Positions 46,701 through 56,178 of a stretch of 64,000 nucleotides of DNA are shown piece after piece (within the stretch, counting starts at the first letter, position 1; each line of letters opens with the position of its first letter). Under the pieces are notes generated by a model. The model did no database searches. It was not told the origin of the DNA and saw only the letters and a list, made by a program, of their open reading frames with translations. The stretch spans positions 1 through 64,000 of the forward strand of contig JASANC010005475.1 of the NCBI GenBank assembly GCA_030248135.1, read 5' to 3'. Both the position numbers and the translations under genes were made by a program. The stretch comes from Theristus sp. LFF4_11. Taxonomy: Eukaryota; Nematoda; Chromadorea; Monhysterida; Xyalidae.

Positions 46701-48117
46701 AGCTGGCGTCACACGTTTTTAGGCCCGTAACAGTGCCTGGTGTTTTGTTTTTTTTAGCCCGCAACTCGGCGTTCAGCCCGAGAATGTTTTTTTTGCGGGA
46801 CACCGGCACCAAGGTACCCCATAAGGGGTACCCCACCTTGTTGGACAGCTCAACAAACCACTAACGCGGCAGAATAACGTCTTCAAATTTGTCGAAATTC
46901 GGTTCAAACGTCGTGTAGACCGGAGACGAGGGATACTTGAGGAACTCCAAGTCGTCGAACGGTTGCTTGGCGTTTGCCCAGCAGCAGCTGTCGTGGTCGA
47001 AGCTGCACGCGAGCTGCTGATCGGGCGAAGTGACCGCATGGCCGTGGTTTCGAAAGTCTGTTTCAATAATTGACGAACATTTTTTGAGCGTTCAAAATTT
47101 TGTTGTGTCCACTTGATTTGCATCATCACTGGACGATGTCTTGACGATCAAATCAAGCTGCTACTGCAAATCAGATGTGGCCAAGCAACATTGTACACAC
47201 AGCATGTTTTATTTCGGTTCTTCGAGTCAATGCCCGCGAAGAGATGTAAGCATTTTCACGCTTGACGCGCCAATTCAAAATTGATGAAGTGACCCAAGTC
47301 CGTGAGATACGATCGGGTCACTTCTGCAATTTTTCATTGCCTTATCAAATTTCCTTTCTGCGTTTTCAAACGCTGCAAGTCGCAGAACCAAAAGAAAAGA
47401 TCATACATTGTGATGACGTACATTTTTCGTCGTACTTTACCAATTGATCCGGATCGATGCCATATTCTGCTGTAAAAAGTGATGATGCATTTGCAAATTT
47501 ATCTGATTTTCGCTGAAATGTTTTTGTTAGCAATATTTTTAGCACAAGACAGCGCACATTTTAATGGATTTACGGTGTCGCGAAGCACAGGCGCATGCAC
47601 GCCCAACTTCTCGTTTGATAGATCGTCTGGATCCACGTGAACAAAGTTGTCGACGAGTTCTGAAGTTTGTAAACCCGTTTTTGTCATCTTTTTGAAAAGA
47701 TTCAAAAATTAAACAATCAAGAAAACAGCTTGGCAAGCCGACCAGCTGATGCGTCATTGCTCCCATAATAGTCACCAAACAGATCCCTCAAAAGCTCTTG
47801 CTGCTCACGACCGGTCGCGTCAAGGAAGCATCCGTGTCCTGGCAGAAAAAAAACGACAAAACTGGAGGTTGTGTTTGTGGCACTGGAGCTAACTGTAAGA
47901 CAAAGTTGGTGTAAACTTTTTTCCAAAATATTAAACTATGCTTATCATTGTTTATCGACAAAAGCACACCGTCTCTTGCCTGTCTGCCTTTGAACCCAAC
48001 TCTATTATTTGTTGTTCCAAAAGAAACAAACTTATGATCAGACTCACCTGGTCTGAAATTAAAGTAAAGTGACTGTAAACTGCCGATAACAGTTGCCAAA
48101 AACGTCCAACGAACCAT
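43777..48117 (-). CDS. Secreted protein with two MAM-like modules, 472 residues
   Basis: Thirteen exons (48048-48117, 47776-47838, 47574-47659, 47441-47512, 46866-47016, 46435-46543, 46206-46353, 45851-46055, 45281-45381, 45170-45197, 44936-45078, 44699-44815, 43777-43902) sum to 473 codons with every phase matched. The N-terminus MVRWTFLATVIGSLQS is a probable signal peptide, followed by an acidic spacer of about 80 residues. Module 1 (about 98-275) starts LACSFDHDSCCWAN, passes LILRFYWQTPPARVRVC, and ends ASVVMLDDIRVEFTPC. Module 2 (about 298-460) has WVLRFDIYEAVVDVVFKLC, DRKWQTQWHFIPAGTKR and NEGAAAIDNIEVL. These are the conserved positions of MAM-type beta-sandwich adhesion modules of nematode extracellular proteins. 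No membrane anchor is visible, so it is probably secreted or in matrix. The binding partner is unknown. An alternative acceptor 3 bp away at exon 5 would drop one Gln. Confidence 0.85.
44041..44213. mobile_element. Palindromic MITE family S, copy inside the MAM gene
   Basis: ATAGGCTATCCGCTGATTGG at the left pairs with a right part ending in GCTAATAGCCTAT, and the element closes with AGAGTTTGACTGT, the family terminus. It shares ATGCTTTCT...AGAAAGCAT. It lies in the last intron of the MAM-like gene. Confidence 0.72.
45453..45727 (-). mobile_element. MITE family G, copy 3 (inverted)
   Basis: Read on the minus strand it has the same order as the copies at 12163 and 18089: a start equivalent to ATGACCGAACAAA, then AAGGCGGGATCAG, and TTGCACCCTGAAAAACTC with GTTTACTCGGCCACT at the end. 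It lies in an intron of the MAM-like gene. Confidence 0.68.
46636..46655 (+). repeat. G-run in MAM-gene intron
   Basis: About 16 consecutive G residues followed by CGGTGCCGGGCCC. Nearby, at 46814-46835, GGTACCCC and GGGGTACC form a short inverted repeat. Both lie inside the intron between exons 5 and 6. Confidence 0.6.
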
Positions 48118-49269
48118 AATTGTTTCTTATTGTCTTCTTCGTTTATCACGCACAACTGAAACTGAAACACAATTATTCACAACAAAATGTCAAAAACTGT
48201 GCAATTTTTTTCAATCAACGGGAAATTTATTTTGCCTAACGTCTAACGATTGTAATGGGATGGCACGTGGGATGTTCATCAATAAGTTACAAGTGTGAAC
48301 TCTTTTTTATTCGAGCAAACATTGACAACAAATACGGCAAACAAAACATTGACACAAACCGTTTTCTCAACTCTCAGCGCACTGACAATGCGTCATGTCA
48401 TTTCTGTAATTTTGTTTTATTATTAAACCAGTATGTTATACCGGTAGTCTCTCGCAAAAGGGTTTTAATCAATGTTTGACGTATAGTCGTGTGATTGTTA
48501 TTTATGAAAATTGCTGTTTATCATATTTTATGTGTGATTTTTCGCTGTTCACAAGAAAAAGCACATCTAAGATCGTAAATTTTTCATTCTGGTTAACTCC
48601 GAACTGCTCATTTACTGCATTTTTGTGTGTGCACTTTTTTAGTCTAGGTAGTAGAAAGACTCGTTTTTCGTTAAAATACAAACACAATATGTTAAAACTC
48701 GAATTCGCAAAAAAATCGCTCGAAGACCCAACTCTAAGGGAAGGTCATAAAAACAAAAACACAAAGCTCTGAACGACCACTCACATTTTGTTTTAGTTCA
48801 ATGTCAAAACATGGTTGTGCAGCAACATGCTACTTTTGTGAATTGTGAAAAAAACAAAAGTGTTGCAAAACTGGAACTGTTGGTGAGCATGAATGAACGT
48901 TCAGTCAACAGTTTTCTCAACACTTTGCAAAGCCACCACTGGCACAGTTGAACAAACTCCGTGACCGTGACTGGGTCTCGCTCGTGCAGTTTACGCTGGC
49001 AGTTCAGCAATTTTCTTGATCTACAGTGTACACTGATCCACCAGCTACTGCACAAGCGGGATCGGTCAAGTTTCAGATTTCTGTTGAGCTGCCATTGGAA
49101 GCCTACGAGCTGAATCCTGCACGACCGAAGATTGAACGGGCGAACATTGAAAACGGTCGAAGACACCACGCCGCTTGACGACCCTCATCGCGTACCTCCT
49201 AGACAATCTGAAAATGAACAAGTTCCCATTCTGGGTTGCAGAAACAACTCTAGCTGCAATAAGTCCGAA
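48118..49269. other. Upstream flank of the MAM gene with a decayed coding-like segment
   Basis: From about 48950 to 49200 the plus strand reads as short protein-like stretches in changing frames (LNKLRDRDWVSLVQF, then VKFQISVELPLEAYELNP, then TVEDTTPLDDPHRVPP), as a broken gene or pseudogene might. The minus strand is also open there for 121 codons. I could not decide between them and assign no function. Confidence 0.3.
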
Positions 49270-49270
49270 T

Positions 49271-49470
49271 ACCGTATTACCCCCAATAAACCCCCATGGG
49301 GGATAATAGTCAGGTTTAGGGGGGGGTTTGTGGGGGGGGGGGTGGGGGTTTACAAAATAATTTTAGGGGTGGGGGTTCGTGTGAAAAATGGCAAAAATAC
49401 CTTGCATGGCAGGCAAGAAAGTTGAGAATAAGATTAGGGGTGGGGGGGAGGGGGGCAAAATAATTTTATT
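49271..49470 (+). mobile_element. G-rich element family P, truncated copy
   Basis: The left end CCGTATTACCCCCAATAAAC and the palindrome CCCCCATGGGGG, followed by G-rich runs and the core AATGGCAAAAATACCTTGC, match the complete copy at 6204-6659. The right inverted terminus is absent. A fragment of MITE family G (GTTGCACCCTGAAAA...CTCGGCCATTCC) follows directly at 49490-49556. Confidence 0.68.
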
Positions 49471-50798
49471 CGTGTGAAACAAAATGCTGACTCGCGCGCT
49501 CGTTGCACCCTGAAAAAAAACTGTTATGTTTGCTCGGCCATTCCGGACGTGTTGCGTGTTCCGTGTGTGTCTTCCTTTGTGTATGCTCTAATCAGTATTC
49601 ATCGCCTTGAAAATAAAACACAAAAAAAGTATTTGTCTTGTGCTGGTTGATGAAGCAATGCGAGCCTGGCTAATGCCGCCTGACGCCTGACCTTTAAGGC
49701 ATTTAAGGCATCTTCAAGACGTACATACTAGGCGGTGTAGGCGTACAAGGCGTACAAAGCGTCAAAGGTGTCTGGGCCATCCAGGCGACATAGGCGGCTC
49801 ACTACCGGAGCCAGTGCCGGTGTACGGTTTCGCCTTTAACCGAATCAGTGCTTATTGCGACGCTGGCAACGTCTGTTGTTTCCACTCTGAAAGCTCAACA
49901 TGTGGGTGCCCCGACAGGCCAGGTCTGCAGCTTGGCACGCTGACACAACGTATCACTGTGACGCACGGTGAATCGTCAAGCAACGGGCCCAGTGGCAGTG
50001 GGTCGCAGCACGTTGCTTCACAATATTACGACACGTTCAATAAGAAAGATAATCATTGCGATGTGCAGAACTGCACAAAGAGGAAAACGTTGTAGATGTT
50101 ACCAAACGCTCAATGAGTTTGCTCCTTCTGGTTACAGGTCAACTTTTTGGCTCCTGAAAACGCGAGAAATTTGTTACTTTATGCAGGCAGTGTGCAACAA
50201 ATCATGCCGGTGTCATGCCATATTTTGACCCCCGCCATATTTTGACCAGAGGTCAAAATATGGCAAAACATGTTGCCATATTTTAACCCCCCGGTCATTC
50301 TATGGCAACTTGTCGCTGCCATGGAATGACCAACCTTGCAATATTTTGACGTACCCGTCGAAACTTAGTGTATGGAGATAGCTGAGAAGGGAAACGTTTT
50401 ATACGAGCGCTGTGCTAGTCGCTCTCGAGGACGAGGTTGCTTTGCAGTTTGAACGACCATGCCATGGCTCGGTTTTCGCTATTATATTTTTAATTGGTCT
50501 GGTAACTTGCAAATTGACCCGTGTGTATTTGAATTAATCAAAACCCAACCAAACCTTTTTGGTTTGGCAAAGCAATTGTAATGTAACGCTCACGTGCAGC
50601 CGCTACCTGTAGTTGACACGCTAAATTGGTGCGAAATACACCATTTTTTGCAGCGGCGGCAATTAACAACAATCGGTGCTTGTATAGCATGTTTGTTTTT
50701 GTTTTAAACCTGTCACTTATGTAGAATACAGAGCATGCAAACTCACAGCGCTCATAACATTTGCCTTAAAAACCAATTTACATGTAAGTCCAACTTTT

Positions 50799-51014
50799 TT
50801 GTTCAAAAAAATAAAAAGGGCGGTGGCGACGCAGCCACAAGCCCCTACTACCATGGGTAATAGTTATGGGCCTGCTTCATCCGCGCCAACCACACACCCA
50901 GCGAAACACGGGGGTCGCACAGGTTTCCCTGCTCCGGCAACCCCAAAGCCGGACTCGGCCACAACCCCCGGGGTTAAACGGTGGTCTGGCTTCGCTGCCC
51001 CCAAGGAGCTGTGA
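50799..51014 (+). CDS. Small Pro/Ala/Thr-rich open frame inside the foldback element
   Basis: This 71-codon frame is markedly G+C-richer than its surroundings and encodes a disordered, Pro/Thr/Ala-rich basic peptide (GRTGFPAPATPKPDS). It could be a remnant of a transposon protein or simply a G+C-rich non-coding patch. No domain is recognised. Confidence 0.18.
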   Translation: MFKKIKRAVATQPQAPTTMGNSYGPASSAPTTHPAKHGGRTGFPAPATPKPDSATTPGVKRWSGFAAPKEL

Positions 51015-51844
51015 ATCGCCAGGATCAGCAACTTGCCTGATCGTTTTTATAATAGATGACTAGGTGTGAAACATGAGCCTTATCGTTCGGTAGTCAACAT
51101 CAATCGATAAGTTGCCCCTTCGTATGTTTCATTGTGTGCCGATTTTTGCATGCCCATCGTGTACAGTGACAAGAAGCACAAACATTTTTAGCAGTTCTCT
51201 GCATCACGAAAAGCAAAAAAATATCAACGTGCTGTCCTTTTCTGTTTGGAAACGTTGGTCAGTTATTCAACGTAGGCAAGCGTCCATCAACGTGGGTCCC
51301 TGGGAGGAGTTCACTCCCAACTAAAAAATGGTAGGGGGGCGCCCCGGGGAAAAAAGGGGGGGGAAAAAAAGGTCTTTTAAGGGCGGTAATATATTAGGGA
51401 TTTCAGATTGAAAAAACGGGGCTTTTCGAAAATTTTTGGTGGGTTATTTAAATCCAATTTAAAAAATACAATACATCAAGGTTTGTCGTCCGGCAGCGGC
51501 TGGATGGAATTTTACGCGAAACTGGCGAGTCGGCAGAGAAACTTTCAGATTGCTCCCACCAGATAGCACACCAGACCGTGGCGGTTCACTTAACCATGAC
51601 GAAACTGCAGAAAACTGAAGCTGAAACACTGTTTTTATTCAAACCGCAGAAAAACTTTTCAAAAGAAACAAATTAACAGACAGAGCAACACAGAAAACAA
51701 ATAAATCAACAATTCTTTCTGTCGCAGTCGCATGGCTGCTGACTCGAGTCCGTTGTGAAACATCAGAATTTCGCTCTAGGTGCTCAAATGCAATTCAAGT
51801 GTGAGACCTTTCCATTGAGGTGTTTGAATGGGGAAAAAAAATTT

Positions 51845-51853
51845 TTTTTTTAT

Positions 51854-51895
<42 letters not shown>
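51845..51895 (+). repeat. Poly-T tract
   Basis: About 50 bp of nearly uninterrupted T inside the foldback element, followed by further T runs to 51920. It may be the reverse complement of a retrotransposed poly(A) tail or a slippage product. Confidence 0.8.
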
Positions 51896-51999
51896 TTTTT
51901 TTAAAATTTGTTTTTTTTTTCGCCCACTGGGAAAAAATAGTTGCATGCGCGATAACGGATCATTTTTTGTGTTTTTCTCTGTCATTCATGTGCAGATGA

Positions 52000-52132
52000 C
52001 TGAATTTCTCTGAAATTTTGCACAAATCTAAGTTGAACTTTCCTGAACTTTTCCTGAATCTAAGTCAACAATTTCATTGAATATGGTTCAACACAACTCG
52101 AGAAATAACGCGTCAAACACCTACCCACTACT
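52000..52132 (+). repeat. Dispersed repeat R, copy 1
   Basis: GAAATTTTGCACAAATCTAA, AGTTGAACTTTCCTGAAC and ATATGGTTCAACACAACTC recur inverted at 53425-53560 and direct at 53895-54010. Three copies lie within 2 kb; no termini or coding capacity are seen. Confidence 0.6.
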
Positions 52133-52134
52133 TC

Positions 52135-52240
52135 TTAATTGTTCCTCTTCAGAAAATTACCAAAATTTAACTGTGTTCAAAAATTCCTGTTTGCTGCAGC
52201 TAAGTCGGCAACCCCTGTCGACCCTGTCGGCAAGGAGGCA
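52135..52240 (-). mobile_element. Family T fragment within the foldback element
   Basis: TTGTTCCTCTTCAGAAAATT through AAAATTCCTGTTTGCTGCAG to GTCGGCAACCCCTGTCGACC matches 31838-31930 of the right family T copy with only a few changes. Both ends are missing. Confidence 0.75.
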
Positions 52241-52607
52241 CGAGGCTAAAGTAGGCCATTACAATTGCTTTGCCAAACCAAAAAGGTTAGGGTTTTGATT
52301 AATTCAAATACACACGGGTCAATTTGCAAGTTACCAATTAAAAATATAACAGCGAAAACCGAGCCATGGCATGGTCGTTCAAACTGCAAAGCAAGCTCGT
52401 CCTCGACAGCGACTAGCACAGCGCTCGTATAAAACGTTTCCCTTCTCAGCTATCTCCATACACTGAGTTTCGACGGGTAGGTCAAAATATGGCAAGGTAG
52501 GTCATTCCATGGCAGCGACAAGTTGCCATAGAATGACCGGGGGTCAAAATATGGCAACATGTATTGCCATATTTTGACCCCCGCCACACATGGCATGACA
52601 CCGGCAT

Positions 52608-53424
52608 TTTTTAACGCGCATAATTAATTGCAAAAACTTTGGTGCACAATGACCGACGAGAAATTTTGGTAGTACGGGAAACGAGGCGTGACAAATTTTA
52701 CTTCTAATTGCCAGTTTTGGCTTATTCAATTCACCGTTTTCGGGCGATTTTGCAAAAAGTAGCAAAAATTCAAGGCTTCATTCAACGTTTGCACCCTATA
52801 GCTTTCATAAAAGAGGATGCTAGGGCATAATGTAGATCTACATTGTACAGTATCAGTGACAGTGAAGCTCATTGGCCAGTTTGTAGAATAGCACTTTACC
52901 ATCAGTTTGATTTTGACACCATGTAGCAGCACCTCAGTTCCATATCCCCCACTCGTGGTGTAACCGATGTGAAAAAAAAAGTTCATCGAATTTGTCGAGC
53001 GCAGCAAAAGTCACGGTGCAACTGTAAAGTGTACAAAAGCAAAAATATTAATCAAAATATTCGGCAACGACGAATCGATCGCAGATTTTGTGTGGAAAAC
53101 GTGTTTGTGGAAACAAATCATGAAACTTCAGGTGTTCAGCTTTTCCGTTGTTACTTGTTTCGTTTTTTCCAACTTTCATAGATGTTTGGTATTATCGTTA
53201 CAGGAAGACCGCGTGCACAAAAGTTTCACGCGTTGGGGAAAAGCCGGACACCAAACCAGACGCATGACGTCATCCGACGTCTTTCGTCAGCTACCGTAAC
53301 CCAATTTTGAATTCCCGCGGATTCTTGAAACGTTTTTCCTATCCCTGTGTGCAAAGGCATAGAGAACCGGGACCAAAATGAAAGATTATACTTGTTATTT
53401 GAACTTTGTTACTTGAAAATACAC
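52608..53424. other. Possible isolated exons of unknown genes
   Basis: On the plus strand, a segment after CGTTACAG at 53204-53299 is open to a TAA and encodes EDRVHKSFTRWGKAGHQ and a basic tail; it looks like a last exon. On the minus strand, 53007 down to 52726 is open for 93 codons and includes GYTTSGGYGTEVLLHG. Neither could be joined to neighbouring exons and neither has a recognised domain. Confidence 0.25.
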
Positions 53425-54010
53425 CGTGTAATACAGAAGTAGTGGGTACTGGGTAGGTGTTTGACGCGTTCTTTTGTCGAGTTGTGTTGAACCATGTGCA
53501 ATGAAATTTTAGACAGTTGTTTAGGAAAGTTCAGAGAAATTCATTCACTGCACACGAATGACAGAGCAAAACACAAAAAAATCAAAAATAACCAGAAAAT
53601 ACGATCACGCAATACCACCGGACAACAAAGGACAATGCAAACATTCAAAAGAACACTTCAAAATGTGTGTGGGGATAACAGCAAACATCAACAGCAACGA
53701 CAACAGTCAACTCCTTCAAATTTCTCAAAGTGTCCATCATGAGCCTCAATGCACGCTAAAAAATCAAACAAATCGGATAAAAAACGATTCGGCTGCATGC
53801 AAGCTAATGTTGCACCCGGTGCCAAACAAGAACTTCGCAGTTGCGTGCTGAAATTAATGTTTTTCTGTGTTTTGCTTCGTCTTTTGTGTCCAGGAAATTG
53901 AATTTGTCTGTAATTTTGCACAAATCTAAGTTGAACTTTCCTGAACACTGTTTAAAATTTCTTGAATATGGTTCAACCCAACTCATGAATAAACGCGTCA
54001 AGCATGTTTT
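53425..54010. repeat. Dispersed repeat R, copies 2 (inverted) and 3
   Basis: Copy 2 occupies about 53425-53560 on the minus strand and copy 3 about 53895-54010 on the plus strand. Both share GTTGAACTTTCCTGAAC and the ATGGTTCAAC...AACTC block with copy 1. The intervening sequence is A-rich and non-coding. Confidence 0.55.
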
Positions 54011-56178
54011 GCAGCACATGACGTCATTTCAGTGGGACACGTTCGAAAAAATAAGGTCATACTACTATGTACTATTATGCCAAAAAAATTGTCGTCAGAC
54101 ACAGCATGTTCGTTTTTATGGTTGGTCTTGGTGTGTGTGTACGACCAAGAAAAATTGCACAAGCAAACCACGGATCTCAAATGATTTTGAACCATATTTT
54201 GTCCGACTAATCTGGTTGAATTCAAAACAGCTTTAAAAAAATTCAGAACAGCTCAGTTTTCTTTTGCATCTCGCCCAACCAAAGCTATCAACCCTGGATA
54301 CGAAAAGAAGACGCACGTTGCGTTGTTCGTCACCACTTTGTCCCTCTGTTTTGGCTCCCCATTTCTTCTATAGTTCAAAGACCACCACAAACGGTACACC
54401 AAACGACATTATGCGCTCCTTGAACTTAAAAAACCGCTGATAACACGTTCACAATAACGGACGCCAATAGATCTTATGCCGGCTGATAAAAAAATTTTGC
54501 AAGTTGTCCACTGTTTCATCATTAAGCACGAAAGCACGCTCAGCAACTGCGTCTCTCTCGCCCAATGTGCCACGTGTTTTGTGCGTGTTGTTGCGTGTCT
54601 GCACACCACACCGAACACACCGCATATTTCGCCATCACATCACGTCCCAGCGTACGTCGCGCAGACGCACACGCACACAGGCACGTGGCCTTACTGACAC
54701 ACGTGCTCGGAGCACGCTGATTGGTCGGAGTTTTGAAAGTTTTCGTCTGTGTGTGTGTGTGTGTGCAGAACACACGCTGCACATTGCTGACAGACGCACA
54801 CGCGCGCGCGCACATATGCGTGTGTACACCCACAACAATATTTGCAGAAGCGAGCCCAAGCCGATATGTAACGTTGTGTTTATTTTGTGTGTGTCGCTTG
54901 GAATATGGCTGTTGTTGTTATGCGTGTATTTCGTAGGCTCTGGCTTCGCTTTTTTGGCCACACAAATTTCGCGTCCAGTCCAGTCCCAGTCAGTAAGCTG
55001 TGCGTTGTGAGCTCTGTGTTTGGCTGACTTCTGCTTGCTCGGACTGCTTTTTGGTCTTTGTTGGGCAGAAACTTTTGCTGTTGAGTCGTTCGTTGCATTG
55101 CTGTCTCCTTGTCCATACTATTCTTTTTCCTTTGTACTTTTTGATGGATAAATTCTAACTTGTTTATCATGACACGTTTCTACAATCAACACGTGTCCAA
55201 TTCAGCTGAATAGTTAGACGTTTTCAGGTTGAATTATAATGGCTGATTTTCACTAAAACGATTTTCACTGATCAAATGGGTTCACGTACATGCTGTATCT
55301 GGACCACTTGGTACTCATTTCCAGAAGTTCAAGTTCAACTGTTTGCTTGTACGAAGCTTTCCACGCTATTTTCCTTGATCAATTGAGCTTTCGCAATCAA
55401 GTGCATTCATGCACGCTATTATGAATCATTTGATATGCATGTTACAATCGGCTGAATGAAATGTGCTCAAAACATGAAGTCATAATTCAACAATTTCATG
55501 CGTTTTTAACTTCAAGCATAACTTCACATGCAGCACATGAGACTCGAGATGTTACCGTCGTTTTTCAGTGTTTAGACGATATTGTGGGCTGTGGCACTTG
55601 CCTTCATTTAAAATACCAAAATTTTATGAGAACGATTGCAAAAAAGCAGAAAGCGAATGTAAAACTTGGGTCATGCTTTGCTGATCTCAACTCAACTCAT
55701 ACAAAAATACAAATCACTGGAAGAACTTATTTGGAAAATGCACATTTGACGCATGAACGGTATGTTTGACCGATGTAACTGCTACAGTACCATACAGTCT
55801 AGTTTAGCCTTTCTGCGTTCAAAACTCGGCTGTTTTTTATGCTAATATAACTGTTGAGCAACTCTCGCAAAAGTTTGCATGATTTATTACGAGAGGCGAG
55901 CTAACGCGATACATTTTCTGTCAAATTCAATTATAGTTTACTTTAAATTACGGCACACTGCTGTGTTTCATAAATTCATCTTTTATTTTTTGTGTCTTTT
56001 TACGGTTGTTTTTTGCGGTACTACGCCACGCCAACGCGCGCGTGTTTTGGGGGAAACACCTTTGCTGACGAAATAAAAATCATTTTCCAAAACATCACAG
56101 TAACACGTTTGTTTATTTGCGATGACTGATGCAAATTTCTGACTGATGCGATTTCTGACCCCAGTTAAAATATGAATT
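54011..56178. other. Upstream region of the MXD-like gene with CA/TG tracts
   Basis: It contains CA-rich and TG-rich microsatellite stretches (54650-54690, 54750-54770, 54790-54830). A 102-codon open frame at 55461-55769 has no recognised feature. It probably includes the promoter and 5' UTR of the downstream gene. Confidence 0.4.

Larger units (their letters stand above)
50204..52607. mobile_element. 2.4-kb foldback element with 350-380 bp inverted arms
   Basis: The left arm (50204-50583) starts ATGCCGGTGTCATGCCA and the right arm (52258-52607) ends TGGCATGACACCGGCAT; the arms pair along almost their whole length. Each arm also contains smaller palindromes of the type CATATTTTGACC...GGTCAAAATATGG and GGTCATTCTATGGCAAC. 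The 1.67-kb interior holds a 50-bp T run (51845-51895), a fragment of family T, an open frame of 71 codons (50799-51014, Pro/Thr/Ala-rich) and G-rich low-complexity sequence. No transposase was found. Confidence 0.78.

Noticed and set aside
55461..55769. 102-codon plus-strand open frame upstream of the MXD gene
   Set aside because: Reads somewhat protein-like but has no signal, domain or splice support, so it was left as unassigned sequence.
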